From an uncultured Roseibium sp. (GTDB lineage: Bacteria > Pseudomonadota > Alphaproteobacteria > Rhizobiales > Stappiaceae), in NCBI RefSeq assembly GCF_947494555.1, contig NZ_CANLVF010000008.1, positions 110,537 through 174,536 on the forward strand: a stretch of 64,000 nt of DNA, given 5' to 3'. This document shows positions 1-10,187 of the stretch, one piece after another (within the stretch, counting starts at the first letter, position 1; every line of letters starts with the position of its first letter). The translations under genes and the position numbers were made by a program. The notes beneath the pieces are model-generated. The model ran no database searches. It worked only from the letters and a program-made list of their open reading frames with translations, and was not told where the DNA came from.

Positions 1-867
1 GACAATCGCCCAGGCACCGGCAAAGACGTCGCCGCCATGAGACATTGTCATCTCGTGGCGCTCAATGGCTTCCATGGCGCGTTTCGACCAGTTCAAACCA
101 GCAAAGAGGACATCGCTCCCGGCCGTCAGCCCGCGTTCTGTCACGGCCTTGCGAGCCCCGAAGGCGATCGCGTCTGTTGCACCCCAGATCGCATCGACCT
201 GCGTACGCGTCAAAACGTCTTTGGTTCTTGCAAAAGCGGTCTCTTCGTTCCAGTCCACAGGAATTGCGTGCAGGAGCTCAACGTCGGGATTTTCGGCGAC
301 AGCACGCTGCATGCCTGTTTCGCGCAGAAGCCCAGATGGCGTCGACGTGTCCCCCGTTAGAGCAAGCAGTCGGATTTTCTCCGCGCCGGCGCGCATGCCC
401 CTCCTCTTGTTGATGAGAGAAAGCGCCATTTCGTAACCGGCATTTTCATTATCCGGCGCGATTGACGCAATAACCCGGCGCAGATCAATTCCGCGCGCCT
501 CGAGGAGCGACCGCTGCGTTCGTGTGAGCGTGTTCAGCAGGAACAGAACCTTGCTTGACGTACCATCGAGCAGATGAAGCAGTCTGGCGGCCGACTGATA
601 TTCATTCACCAGGATGAAGTAGTCGGGAAGGTCCCCTTCCTCCAGGCGCTGCTTCAGCACCATTTCCATGCCGTAGGGCTGTCTGTCAGCGTTCAGGATT
701 TCGAGATCAATATTCAGATCGTCTGCGGCTGCGGTCATTGTTCGGGAGACTTCACCCCAAAAACCGTCACTGCCGCCTGGGTTGATGAAGCTTACCCGAA
801 AGTCTGCAGCTTGGACTGCCCCGGCAAAAAGCAGAATCACCACAAACAGAAAAGACCTTGGGATCAT
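1..867 (-). CDS. Sugar-type periplasmic binding protein, 3' end beyond the window
   Basis: This gene is absent from the ORF track because it is open at the left window edge. I read it by translating the minus strand from the ATG at 867, which has AGG about 8 bases upstream; an in-frame TGA lies further upstream, so the start is firm. The 289 visible residues begin with a signal peptide (MIPRSFLFVVILLFAGAVQA) followed by a type I periplasmic-binding fold of the RbsB/LacI class, with FINPGGSDGFWGE near the N-terminus and WGATDAIAFGARKAV in the second lobe. It probably binds a sugar in the periplasm for an ABC importer or a sensor. No transporter partner is visible; it faces the periplasmic protein at 1152. 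Confidence 0.8.
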   Translation of the reverse strand, partial: MIPRSFLFVVILLFAGAVQAADFRVSFINPGGSDGFWGEVSRTMTAAADDLNIDLEILNADRQPYGMEMVLKQRLEEGDLPDYFILVNEYQSAARLLHLLDGTSSKVLFLLNTLTRTQRSLLEARGIDLRRVIASIAPDNENAGYEMALSLINKRRGMRAGAEKIRLLALTGDTSTPSGLLRETGMQRAVAENPDVELLHAIPVDWNEETAFARTKDVLTRTQVDAIWGATDAIAFGARKAVTERGLTAGSDVLFAGLNWSKRAMEAIERHEMTMSHGGDVFAGAWAIV

Positions 868-1151
868 AACTTGCCTATTTCGCCACACGAACTTCACGCT
901 TCGCAGCATCAGCGACGCTTTCCAGGACGGGCGCCGAGGAGCCTGATTAGGGCTCCATAGCTCCGAGCGTTCAAGTACCGACAGTAACATATGCACACAT
1001 ATCAATGACTTACCCAAGGGCACTTTCGGTGGAGAAGTGAGAACTCAAGCACTTGCAAGGTGCTCGATCAGCACCTTGATTTTGTTCATCTGCGAAAACT
1101 GAAGTATGATCGAGCCAACGAAAATCCCCGAATTCAAAACGGCGGAAGATC

Positions 1152-2060
1152 ATGTGCAATTTTGGCCGACTGGGACTGGCGATATTCTGTTGTGTATTTT
1201 TCCTGTCATTCGATGCGAGAGCTTTCACGCAACTTGATGAAATAGTCACATTGAAGCCGCGGGGAGAAGCGGACAATCGATATCGCTATGTCGAGGAACT
1301 GCTGCGCAAGGTGCTGCAGAAAGCTGATATCCATGCGTCGGTCACACAAGCTGCATCGGACTATTCAAGAGATCGCCTGCTGCAAGAGCTAATTATCGGC
1401 GAGAATATTCAGGTCATCGCGGAAGCGCCGAAACCGGGTTGGGAAGAAAAACTCATCCCAATTCGCATTCCGCTGCGCAAGGGAATTCAGGGGTTCCGGC
1501 TTTTGCTGATCAACAGACAGGATCAGAAAGCGCTGGCCAAAGTCGAAAACCTGGATGACCTCATGGCGTTTCCAACCGGCTCCGGTTCCCAATGGTCCAC
1601 GCGTGTTGTGATGGAAAGTGCAGGGTTCGAGGTCATTACTAGCGAGGATTACGAAACGCTTTTCAGGATGCTTCAGCTTCGGCGCTTTGTGACATTTGGA
1701 CGTGGTGTCAACGAGGCATTTGAAGAGCAGGCGAGTTTTTCAGGACAAAACCCGGACCTGATCGTTGAGGAAACACTGTGCATCTACATTCCGCTTCCGA
1801 CCTATTTTTTTGTAAGCCCCGCATATCCCGAACTGGCCGAAAAGATCGAAGCCGGTCTCATAGAAATGATTGAAGACGGCTCTTTCGACGAACATTTCCG
1901 CGCTTTTCATGAAGACGATCTCAAGCGCGCCAATCTGGGTTCCAGAAAGATATTTACGCTCACAAACCCTAATCTCAGCGAACACACGCCATTTGAGCAA
2001 TCCGACTATTGGTTCGATCCTGCTTCCGTTGGTGCAGTCATGAGCGAAGACGGCAGCTGA
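1152..2060 (+). CDS. Periplasmic protein, probably type II binding-protein fold
   Basis: A 302-residue protein with a short hydrophobic leader (LAIFCCVFFLSFDARA) that reads as a signal peptide. The body resembles an extracellular solute-binding protein of the SBP_bac_3 kind: strand-rich segments such as IPLRKGIQGFRLLLINRQ, then a helix-rich C-terminal lobe with PAYPELAEKIEAGLIEMIED. I do not recognise a specific family and no membrane permease is adjacent. It diverges from the sugar-binding protein at 1-867 and is followed after 116 bases by the transglutaminase unit on the same strand. It could be the periplasmic ligand-sensing partner of an unlinked system. The function is unassigned. Confidence 0.65.
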   Translation: MCNFGRLGLAIFCCVFFLSFDARAFTQLDEIVTLKPRGEADNRYRYVEELLRKVLQKADIHASVTQAASDYSRDRLLQELIIGENIQVIAEAPKPGWEEKLIPIRIPLRKGIQGFRLLLINRQDQKALAKVENLDDLMAFPTGSGSQWSTRVVMESAGFEVITSEDYETLFRMLQLRRFVTFGRGVNEAFEEQASFSGQNPDLIVEETLCIYIPLPTYFFVSPAYPELAEKIEAGLIEMIEDGSFDEHFRAFHEDDLKRANLGSRKIFTLTNPNLSEHTPFEQSDYWFDPASVGAVMSEDGS

Positions 2061-2176
2061 AACAAATCCTTCACAAGTCATCTGCCCGGCCTCACGAAGA
2101 AACACGTGGTGCGGTGCGTCAAAGTGTGAAAATCTAGCCCCTGTTTTCTGAACCTTAAGCTGATCAGGGTCACCGA

Positions 2177-5100
2177 ATGTCCATACGCGCAAGCATTTAT
2201 CACCTGACCCATTACCGTTATGACAGACCGGTCACGCTCAGTCCGCAAATCATCCGGCTTCGTCCGGCGCCTCACAGCAGAACGCGTGTGCTGTCACATT
2301 CGCTGAAGGTCTCGCCCGGCGGACATTTCGTCAATCATCAGCAAGACCCTTATGGCAACTGGCTGGCGCGTTTCGTCTTTCCCGAACCGGTGCGTGAATT
2401 CAAGATCGAAGTGGATCTTGTCGCCGACATGAGCGTCTATAACCCGTTTGATTTCTTCATCGAGGAAACGGCAGAGGAGTGGCCGTTCGACTATCCGGAA
2501 GAACTGCGGGCGGACCTCGAGATCTACCGGCGCACCGAAACACCGGGGCCGCACCTTGCCGCATTCCTGGACGCCGTTCCGAGGGAAAAGGAGCGGACAA
2601 TTGACTTTATCGTTGCCTTGAACAGCCGCGTCTCGAACGAAGTCGGCTACGTCATTCGCATGGAACCGGGTGTTCAAACGCCCGAAGAAACCTTTGAACG
2701 GGGCACGGGCAGTTGCCGCGATTCGAGCTGGCTGCTGGTTCAGGCCCTTCGGCATCTCGGCTTTGCCGCGCGATTTGTCTCCGGTTACCTCATTCAGTTG
2801 AAGCCTGACCTGGAAGCACTGGACGGACCATCGGGAACCGATCACGATTTCACTGACCTTCACGCATGGGCCGAAGTCTATCTTCCGGGCGCGGGATGGA
2901 TCGGCCTCGACCCGACCTCAGGTCTCCTGACCGGCGAAAGCCACATCCCTCTGGCAGCAACCCCTCATTACACGAACGCGGCGCCGATCGTCGGCTTGGC
3001 GAGTGAGGCTGAGGTTGATTTTTCATTCGACATGCGGGTTTCAAGGATCGCGGAGCATCCGCGCATTACCAAGCCCTTTTCAGAAGAATCCTGGACGGCC
3101 CTGAACACTCTCGGCGACGACGTCGATCGCATCCTCGCGCAGGAAGACGTCCGGCTGACCATGGGCGGCGAACCCACCTTCGTTTCCATTGACGATTTTG
3201 AATCTGACGAATGGAACACGGATGCTGTCGGCCCGACGAAACGTGATCTGGCGGACAAGCTCATCCGCCGCCTCAAGCACCGTTTTGCGCCCGGCGGTTT
3301 TCTTCATTACGGCCAGGGCAAGTGGTATCCGGGCGAAACGTTGCCCCGCTGGACCTTTTCACTCTACTGGCGGCGGGACGAAAAACCGATCTGGCAGGAT
3401 ACGAACCTGATCGCCGAGGAAGGCACCGAGACCGGTGCAAACGCCGAGCAGGCCCAATCGCTGATGCGGCAAATAGCAACGCTTCTCGAGCTGGACCCGG
3501 AATATGTCGTGCCCGCCTATGAAGACCCCGCTGTCTGGATGGTCAAGGAGAGAAATCTCCCGGAAAATGTCACACCGGACAATTCCAAGCTTGAGGATGC
3601 CGAAGCACGGCACCGCATCGCACGGGTGTTCGACCGTGGACTTACAAATCCAGCCGGTTACATTTTGCCCGTTCAGCGCTGGCAGTCGAAGTCAACCGAA
3701 AGACGCTGGCGAACGGAACGCTGGAAGCTGCGCCGGGATGCGCTCTTTCTTGTCCCGGGCGACAGTCCGGCCGGCTATCGACTGCCGCTGGAGTCGCTTC
3801 CCTATGTAAGCCCCGCGCAGTATCCCTATACGAACATTGCCGATCCCTCGGTACCGCGTGATCCATTGCCGGAGTTCACCGTCGAACCGCGTACTGCGCC
3901 ACAACAGAACATTGCGCGTTTCACAGCAAACGAACCGCAACAGGAGCGTCAGGAACAAGTTGCCCCGGACGGTGAATTGGGAGATGCGACGGTCAGGACC
4001 GCGCTTTCGGTCGAGCCGCGCGATGGCCGCCTGTGTATCTTCATGCCGCCGGTTGAACGGCTTGAGGACTATCTGGAACTGATTGCCACGGCCGAGGCGG
4101 CCGCCGCCGAATTGGAGCTGCCTGTCCATATAGAAGGATATCCGCCTCCGACCGACCCACGTATGAACGTGATCCGCGTGGCGCCGGATCCCGGTGTCAT
4201 AGAAGTCAACATTCATCCTGCCACCAGTTGGAAGGAGTGTGTCGCAATCACCGAAAACGTCTATGAGGAAGCGCGGCAAACCCGTCTGGGGGCCGACAAG
4301 TTCATGATTGACGGCAAGCACACAGGCACTGGAGGCGGCAATCACGTGGTGGTTGGCGGAGGGACGCCGCTGGACAGTCCCTTCCTCAGGCGTCCCGATC
4401 TTCTGCGCAGCCTCATCCTGCATTGGCAACGGCACCCGAGCCTCTCCTATCTTTTTTCGGGATTGTTCATCGGCCCAACCTCGCAGGCACCCAGGGTGGA
4501 CGAAGCCAGACATGACGGGCTCTATGAACTTGAGGTCGCGCTGTCTCAGATCCACCGGCCAAACGAGGGGCCGGCCCCGTTTCCGTGGCTTGTAGACAGG
4601 CTGTTGCGAAACATTCTCGTCGACGTAACGGGAAATACCCATCGCGCCGAAATCTGCATCGACAAGCTTTATTCGCCGGATGGTCCTACGGGCCGCCTCG
4701 GGCTGGTTGAATTCAGGGGTTTCGAGATGCCGCCGGACCCGCGGATGAGTCTTGCCCAGCAATTGCTGTTGCGAGCTCTGATCGCCCGGCTTTGGCAACA
4801 TCCCCTATCAGGCAATCTGACGCGCTGGGGCACCACCCTTCATGATCGGTACATGCTGCCGCACCATATCTGGGTTGATTTCATGGAAGTGCTTCAGGAT
4901 CTGCGGCACCACGGTTTTGCCATGCGTCCCGAGTGGTTTGAGGCACAATCCGAATTCAGGTTTCCGTTCTGCGGCGAGATCGAGGTTGACGGCGTCCATC
5001 TGGAACTGCGCCAGGCGCTCGAACCCTGGCATGTTCTCGGCGAGACCGGAGCGATCGGCGGAACCGCACGCTATACCGACAGCTCAACGGAGCGCCTTCA

Positions 5101-5509
5101 GGTGAAACTGACGACCGCGGATCCTGAGCGTTACAGTGTCACCTGCAATCGCCGGCTGCTTCCATTGCAGAAAACCGACACGAGCGGCGTTGCTGTTGCA
5201 GGCGTCCGATACAAGGCCTGGCAGCCTGCGATGGCACTTCATCCCGTTCACCCGGTAGACGCTCCACTCACCTTCGATATCTTCGACCGCTGGAGTGGCC
5301 GCGCACTCGGTGGCTGCGTTTATCACGTGGCCCATCCGGGCGGCCGCAGCTACGAGACGTTTCCCGTCAATGGCAACGAGGCGGAAGCCCGGCGGCTATC
5401 GCGTTTCGAATCGCACGGTCACACACCAGGTCTTTACGTCCCTCAAGCGGAGCAACCGCACCCGGAATTTCCGCTGACCTTGGACCTCAGGCGTCCTGCC
5501 GGTGTATAA
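2177..5509 (+). CDS. Large transglutaminase-like protein with C-terminal DUF2126 domain
   Basis: The 1110-residue product begins with a bacterial transglutaminase-like N-terminal beta domain. A papain-like transglutaminase core follows, with the full catalytic triad visible: Cys about 180 in GSCRDSS, His about 229 in DLHAWAEV and Asp about 245 in GLDPTSG. From about residue 310 to the end runs a DUF2126 region, recognisable by [12 protein letters not shown] near residue 329. Proteins of this architecture occur beside circularly permuted ATP-grasp/alpha-E proteins and are predicted, not shown, to act in synthesis or cleavage of peptide-like amide bonds. No signal peptide is seen. It heads a co-directional three-gene unit, with 42 bases to the next gene. 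The ATG at 2177 has AGGG upstream. Confidence 0.88.
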   Translation: MSIRASIYHLTHYRYDRPVTLSPQIIRLRPAPHSRTRVLSHSLKVSPGGHFVNHQQDPYGNWLARFVFPEPVREFKIEVDLVADMSVYNPFDFFIEETAEEWPFDYPEELRADLEIYRRTETPGPHLAAFLDAVPREKERTIDFIVALNSRVSNEVGYVIRMEPGVQTPEETFERGTGSCRDSSWLLVQALRHLGFAARFVSGYLIQLKPDLEALDGPSGTDHDFTDLHAWAEVYLPGAGWIGLDPTSGLLTGESHIPLAATPHYTNAAPIVGLASEAEVDFSFDMRVSRIAEHPRITKPFSEESWTALNTLGDDVDRILAQEDVRLTMGGEPTFVSIDDFESDEWNTDAVGPTKRDLADKLIRRLKHRFAPGGFLHYGQGKWYPGETLPRWTFSLYWRRDEKPIWQDTNLIAEEGTETGANAEQAQSLMRQIATLLELDPEYVVPAYEDPAVWMVKERNLPENVTPDNSKLEDAEARHRIARVFDRGLTNPAGYILPVQRWQSKSTERRWRTERWKLRRDALFLVPGDSPAGYRLPLESLPYVSPAQYPYTNIADPSVPRDPLPEFTVEPRTAPQQNIARFTANEPQQERQEQVAPDGELGDATVRTALSVEPRDGRLCIFMPPVERLEDYLELIATAEAAAAELELPVHIEGYPPPTDPRMNVIRVAPDPGVIEVNIHPATSWKECVAITENVYEEARQTRLGADKFMIDGKHTGTGGGNHVVVGGGTPLDSPFLRRPDLLRSLILHWQRHPSLSYLFSGLFIGPTSQAPRVDEARHDGLYELEVALSQIHRPNEGPAPFPWLVDRLLRNILVDVTGNTHRAEICIDKLYSPDGPTGRLGLVEFRGFEMPPDPRMSLAQQLLLRALIARLWQHPLSGNLTRWGTTLHDRYMLPHHIWVDFMEVLQDLRHHGFAMRPEWFEAQSEFRFPFCGEIEVDGVHLELRQALEPWHVLGETGAIGGTARYTDSSTERLQVKLTTADPERYSVTCNRRLLPLQKTDTSGVAVAGVRYKAWQPAMALHPVHPVDAPLTFDIFDRWSGRALGGCVYHVAHPGGRSYETFPVNGNEAEARRLSRFESHGHTPGLYVPQAEQPHPEFPLTLDLRRPAGV

Positions 5510-5551
5510 GGCCTTCAACGCGTTGAAGAAGCCGGACTGGGAATGATGTGA

Positions 5552-7957
5552 ATGAGCTTGGATGAAACAGCAAAGAGCGGCGACCTGGAATACGACTTGT
5601 TGAAGTCGTACCATCCTTTTCCGGGCGTTTCCGACGAACTGCTTGATCCCAGCGGCACTGTCCGGCCGGTCTGGAGACCGTTCCTTGATCACCTGTCCTC
5701 TTTGTCCGCTGAAGACATCGGCGACCGGTTCGCGCGCGGTAATCAGTATCTCAACGACGCGGGCGTTTACTTTCGCCAGTACGGGCAAGATGGTGCGCTG
5801 GAGCGTGAATGGCCGCTGAGCCATATTCCGGTGATTATCGGCGAGAGCGACTGGCAAACGATTGCCGAAGGGCTGGTTCAGCGCGCAGAACTTCTCGAAA
5901 AGGTTGTGGGCGATCTTTATGGCGAAAACCGGCTCGTCACCAATGGATATCTGCCCGCGAGCCTGATAGCCGAAAGTCCCGAATGGCAGCGGCCGCTTGT
6001 CGGCATCACGCCGCGTTCAGGGCATTTCCTCCATTTCCTGGCGTTTGAAATCGGCCGCGGACCGGACGGCACCTGGTGGGTATTGTCCGACAGGGCGCAA
6101 GCACCCTCAGGAGCCGGTTTTGCGCTTGAAAACCGCGTCGCGACAGGCCGTGTCTTCAACGAGTATTTTGCCAAGGCAAATGTGCACCGTCTTGCCGGGT
6201 TCTTCCGCAGGTTTCGGGATCAGGTTCTGGACTTGCGCGGCGAGCAGGACAGCCGCGTCTCGATCCTGACACCTGGCCCGTTGAACGATACCTACTTCGA
6301 ACACGCCTACATCGCACGTTATCTCGGCTTCATGCTGCTCGAAGGCGAGGATCTGACGGTTGAGAACGGTCATCTGATGGTGCGCACCGTTGCCGGATTG
6401 AAACCGATCAGCGTTCTTTGGCGCCGTCTCGATTCTGCATGGACCGATCCCGTCGAATTGAACGAAGAATCGCATATCGGGACACCCGGCATAGTTCAGG
6501 CTGTGCGTGAAGGTAACGTGACGATGGTCAACGCACTCGGTACGGGCATTCTAGAAACCCGTGCCCTGCTCGCCTTCCTGCCACGCATTTGCGAACAACT
6601 TTTGGGAACACGGCTGAAGCTGCCCAACGTCGCGACGTGGTGGTGCGGTGAGGAATCCACCCGGTCCTATGTCAAAGAGCATGCGGCAGCCATGATGTTC
6701 AGTCCCGCGCTGTCGACCGCACTGCCTTTCACGTCCGGGCAAACCGACTTTATCGGAAAGGATTCAGACAGGTTTCACAAGGGCATCCTGGAGAACTGGA
6801 TCGATACGGAAAAAGGTGGCCTCGTCGCCCAGGAAGCGGTCACGCTCTCCACCACGCCGGCTTACCATGACGGTTTGCTCGTCCCGCGCCCGATGAGCCT
6901 GCGCGTCTTCCTGGCGCGCACCCACGCAGGCTGGGAAGTCATGTCTGGCGGATTTGCCCGGATCGGCAAGGCGGAAAGCGCAAGCGCGATTGCAATGCAG
7001 GCAGGTGGATCGGCTGCCGATGTCTGGATCGTCGGCAAGCGCAAGCTGGCGATGGACACCCTGCTTCACCAAAGCGAATCGCCCTTCTTCAAATCGCAGT
7101 CAGGGGCACTTCCCTCACGGGCTGCGGACAATCTCTTCTGGCTCGGAAGATATGTCGAGCGGGCCGAAGGAGCAGTCCGCTTGCTGCGGGCCTATCATGC
7201 ACGCTTGCTCGAAACCGCAGATCCGGAAGCGCCGCTGATCGCGCGTACAGCCGACTATCTTGAAGACATCGGGGTCGCTCCCGAGACGCCGATCCCGGAC
7301 GGTCTGTGCGCCATGCTGCAGTCTGCCGTGAACAGTGCCGGCAAGGTTCGGGACCGTTTTTCCGTCGACGGCTGGCTTGCGCTCAACGACCTCGCCCAGA
7401 CTGCCAACGGTGCGCGCCAGGTCATGAAGGACAACGCGGATGTGCCGCGGGCCATGAGCCTGTTGCTGCGCAAGATCACCGGGTTTTCGGGACTGGTCCA
7501 CGAAAACATGTACCGCTTCACCGGCTGGCGTTTCCTGAGCATTGGACGCGCGCTGGAACGCGCGAACAGAATGGCCGATCTGCTGTCCGGTTTCACCGGG
7601 CCGGATGCTCCGGAAGGTGCCCTGGAATTGCTGCTCGAGGTCGGGGACAGCGCAATGTCCATGAGCAGGCGCTATGCCGTCTCCCTTTCGCATGCGACGG
7701 TTCTCGACCTGCTTGCGATGGACCCGAAGAACCCGCGTTCGGTCATGCATCAGCTTACCGACATGAAAGACCATATCAGTGTGCTTCCCGGCGCTTCGGA
7801 AAACGGGTACCTGTCAGATCTTGCCCGCGCGGTCCTGCAGGTCCACACGAGCCTTGCCGTTGCCACACCCGAAACCCTGACACCGGAATCACTCGGCGAA
7901 TTGAGGGACCAGATCGCGTTCCTCTCGGTCGAGCTTTCCGATACATACATCCGATAG
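5552..7957 (+). CDS. Circularly permuted ATP-grasp protein fused to an alpha-E (DUF403) domain
   Basis: The 801-residue protein combines two families that are often separate genes. Residues of about 70-480 match the circularly permuted type 2 ATP-grasp family (DUF404/DUF407; for example YLNDAGVYFRQYG, then SVLWRRLDSAWTDPVELNEE). From about residue 515 the alpha-helical alpha-E/DUF403 domain begins with LPSRAADNLFWLGRYVERAE. ATP-grasp enzymes form amide bonds through acyl-phosphates, so it is expected to ligate an amine or amino acid to a peptide or small acid; the substrate is unknown. It lies between two transglutaminase genes with gaps of about 40 bases, which supports a single transcript. 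Cytoplasmic, with no leader or membrane segment. Confidence 0.88.
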   Translation: MSLDETAKSGDLEYDLLKSYHPFPGVSDELLDPSGTVRPVWRPFLDHLSSLSAEDIGDRFARGNQYLNDAGVYFRQYGQDGALEREWPLSHIPVIIGESDWQTIAEGLVQRAELLEKVVGDLYGENRLVTNGYLPASLIAESPEWQRPLVGITPRSGHFLHFLAFEIGRGPDGTWWVLSDRAQAPSGAGFALENRVATGRVFNEYFAKANVHRLAGFFRRFRDQVLDLRGEQDSRVSILTPGPLNDTYFEHAYIARYLGFMLLEGEDLTVENGHLMVRTVAGLKPISVLWRRLDSAWTDPVELNEESHIGTPGIVQAVREGNVTMVNALGTGILETRALLAFLPRICEQLLGTRLKLPNVATWWCGEESTRSYVKEHAAAMMFSPALSTALPFTSGQTDFIGKDSDRFHKGILENWIDTEKGGLVAQEAVTLSTTPAYHDGLLVPRPMSLRVFLARTHAGWEVMSGGFARIGKAESASAIAMQAGGSAADVWIVGKRKLAMDTLLHQSESPFFKSQSGALPSRAADNLFWLGRYVERAEGAVRLLRAYHARLLETADPEAPLIARTADYLEDIGVAPETPIPDGLCAMLQSAVNSAGKVRDRFSVDGWLALNDLAQTANGARQVMKDNADVPRAMSLLLRKITGFSGLVHENMYRFTGWRFLSIGRALERANRMADLLSGFTGPDAPEGALELLLEVGDSAMSMSRRYAVSLSHATVLDLLAMDPKNPRSVMHQLTDMKDHISVLPGASENGYLSDLARAVLQVHTSLAVATPETLTPESLGELRDQIAFLSVELSDTYIR

Positions 7958-7994
7958 CCCGGGTTCCACCGGGCTGACAGTCTGCGAGTTCGCC

Positions 7995-8870
7995 GTGCTT
8001 TATGATGTGAGCCTGGAAATCACTTACGACTATGCGAGTTCCGCGTATTCGGGGCGTCACGCGTTGCGGCTGTTGCCTGCAACAATACCCGGTGAACAAA
8101 GGCTTCTGTCTTCAAGTATCCGGCTTTCACCGGGCCCGACGGAACGACGCGACCGGAAAGACTTTTTTGAAAATGCGGTCACGGACGTCATATATCGCAG
8201 GGCCCACAGCGAATTGACTTTCAGACTGGCCGCCAGGATCGACCGGACCGCAACGCCGGAGGAACTGGACATTTCACCGCCACTTCCGGTTTTGGCCCGG
8301 GAATTGGCAAACGTCCAGTCGCTTGAGCCGGACGAACCGGTTCATTTTCTGACGGCCTCTCCAAGGTTGCCGCTGGATCCCGCCTTCGCCGTCTATGCCC
8401 AGGAGCACGTCAATTCGGGAAGTACCGCGCTTTCGGCGGTCGAAACGATTGGAAAGGCGCTGCACGAAGACCTGGAATTTGATGCCGACGCCACGTCCGT
8501 CGATACGCCCGCGCTTGAGGCCTTCGAGCGCCGTCATGGTGTGTGCCAGGACTTTTCGCACATCATGATTGCCTGCTTGCGCAGTATTGGTATTCCGGCA
8601 GGCTACGTCAGCGGTTTCCTGCGCACGATCCCGCCCGAGGGACAACCGCGTCTTGAAGGCGCCGATGCCATGCATGCCTGGGTGCGTGCCTGGTGCGGAA
8701 TTGAAGTTGGCTGGGTCGAATACGACCCGACCAACGCCCTTCGGGTCGGCCAGGATCATATTGTGGTCGCCAGGGGCCGGGACTACGGTGATGCGGCGCC
8801 CGTGAAAGGCGTGTTGCACACGGCGGGTACACAGACCACCGGTCACAAGGTGGATGTGATTCCAAGATAA
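7995..8870 (+). CDS. Transglutaminase-like protein, third gene of the ATP-grasp unit
   Basis: A 291-residue protein starting at a GTG (VLYDVSLEITYDY). It has a bacterial transglutaminase-like N-terminal domain (about 1-150) and a transglutaminase core with the triad Cys in HGVCQDFSH, His in DAMHAWVRAW and Asp in EYDPTNALR. The short form typically accompanies the DUF2126-containing long form and the ATP-grasp/alpha-E protein, and that trio is complete here. It probably acts as a protease or amidase on the product of the neighbouring ligase, or the reverse; this is inference. The gap from the previous gene is only 37 bases. A repeat element follows immediately downstream. Confidence 0.87.
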   Translation: MLYDVSLEITYDYASSAYSGRHALRLLPATIPGEQRLLSSSIRLSPGPTERRDRKDFFENAVTDVIYRRAHSELTFRLAARIDRTATPEELDISPPLPVLARELANVQSLEPDEPVHFLTASPRLPLDPAFAVYAQEHVNSGSTALSAVETIGKALHEDLEFDADATSVDTPALEAFERRHGVCQDFSHIMIACLRSIGIPAGYVSGFLRTIPPEGQPRLEGADAMHAWVRAWCGIEVGWVEYDPTNALRVGQDHIVVARGRDYGDAAPVKGVLHTAGTQTTGHKVDVIPR

Positions 8871-8917
8871 GATCGGTCAGCGGATCGCCTAACCAGGTTC
8901 CGTAAATTTGTCCCGAA

Positions 8918-9039
8918 TTGTCATCCCGGCTTGCCGTGCAAACGGCAAGACAGGGATCCAGCACCCCGTCGGGTCGAAGACAAAAATACAAAAGGTTACC
9001 GGTTTCCGGCATTCCGCTGCGCTTCAGCCGGAATGACAA
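8918..9039. repeat. Short intergenic element with terminal inverted repeats (family A, copy 1)
   Basis: About 122 bases bounded by TTGTCATCCCGGC and GCCGGAATGACAA, 13-base terminal inverted repeats with one mismatch. It sits between convergent genes. A second member of similar length lies at 55456-55585. No ORF or transposase is present, so it looks like a non-autonomous, MITE-like or REP-like element. Confidence 0.6.
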
Positions 9040-9108
9040 GTCTATCGATAGGAGATCGCCTCACAAGGTCTGTTGCGAGGCAGACAGGACAGCAATCGTT
9101 GAGTCCCG

Positions 9109-10167
9109 TCAGCGTATGGCCTGATCCTCTCCGTCGAAGAAATGCATGCGCATTTCATCGAACTTCAGGCCAATTCTAGCGCCTTCCTCGATAGTCTCGC
9201 TGCCGCTTATCCTGACAAGGATGGTTTCCAGGCCGTCCAGAGCAACGTAGAGGAAAATGTCGGCTCCGAGATATTCGGCGACCTCAACGGTTCCACTGCA
9301 ATGGCCTTCCCCTTCGGCAACGATCGTCATGTGCTCGGGGCGAATGCCGAGCTTGACCGGCTTCTGTGAAAGACCGGCGTGCGGATAATGACCCCCACCA
9401 TGACCCTGGAGCGAGAACTGATCGCCGGAGACGGAACATGGCAGCACATTCATTTTCGGTGACCCGATAAACTGTGCAACGAAAAGGTTGTCCGGCCGCT
9501 CGTAAAGTTCGCGCGGCGAACCGACCTGTTCGATCCGGCCAGCCTGCAGAACCACGATCTTGTCCGCCAGCGTCATCGCTTCGACCTGATCGTGCGTGAC
9601 GTAGATCATCGTGGTCCCGAGGCTCTTATGGAGGCGCGCGACCTCAAAGCGCATTTCGACCCTGAGCGCGGCATCGAGATTGGAAAGCGGTTCGTCAAAC
9701 AGGAAGGCGCTCGGTTCGCGCACGATGGCGCGGCCGATGGCAACGCGCTGTCTTTGTCCACCCGACAACGCCTTTGGCCTGCGGTCAAGATAATCGTCGA
9801 GCTTGAGCACTTCGGCGGCTGCGTTGACCTTGCTTTCGATTTCAGGTTTCGGGATGCCCGCCGTTTTCAGGCCGAAGCCGACATTTTCCCTGACCGACAT
9901 ATGCGGATAAAGGGCGTAGGACTGAAACACCATCGACAGACCGCGCCCTGATGGCGGCAAAGCCGTGACGTCCTTGCTGTCGATCTCGATTGATCCCCGG
10001 CTGGTCTCTTCCAGACCTGAAATCAGCCGCAGCAACGTCGACTTTCCACAACCGGAAGGACCAACAAAAATGACGAACTCACCGTCCTGAATATCCAGGT
10101 CTATGCCCTTGATGACCTGAAGATCGCCGAACCATTTTTCGACCTTGTTGAGCTGAATCGCGCCCAT
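9109..10167 (-). CDS. Carbohydrate ABC importer ATPase (UgpC/MalK type)
   Basis: The 352-residue nucleotide-binding subunit has Walker [10 protein letters not shown], the signature [15 protein letters not shown] and Walker [12 protein letters not shown], plus the C-terminal OB-like regulatory domain (from about 235, [14 protein letters not shown]) typical of the MalK/UgpC group. It energises uptake through the two permeases at 11517-14050 and is the last gene of the LacI-headed operon. Twenty bases separate it from the upstream glycoside hydrolase gene. A paralogue serving the galactoside importer lies at 42845-43906. Confidence 0.93.
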   Translation of the reverse strand: MGAIQLNKVEKWFGDLQVIKGIDLDIQDGEFVIFVGPSGCGKSTLLRLISGLEETSRGSIEIDSKDVTALPPSGRGLSMVFQSYALYPHMSVRENVGFGLKTAGIPKPEIESKVNAAAEVLKLDDYLDRRPKALSGGQRQRVAIGRAIVREPSAFLFDEPLSNLDAALRVEMRFEVARLHKSLGTTMIYVTHDQVEAMTLADKIVVLQAGRIEQVGSPRELYERPDNLFVAQFIGSPKMNVLPCSVSGDQFSLQGHGGGHYPHAGLSQKPVKLGIRPEHMTIVAEGEGHCSGTVEVAEYLGADIFLYVALDGLETILVRISGSETIEEGARIGLKFDEMRMHFFDGEDQAIR

Positions 10168-10187
10168 GTCTGAAGTCCTCCGGCTTG

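Noticed and set aside
37-960. Plus-strand ORFs at the left edge
   Set aside because: They oppose the clearly coding minus-strand sugar-binding protein, which was missing from the track only because it is open at the window boundary.
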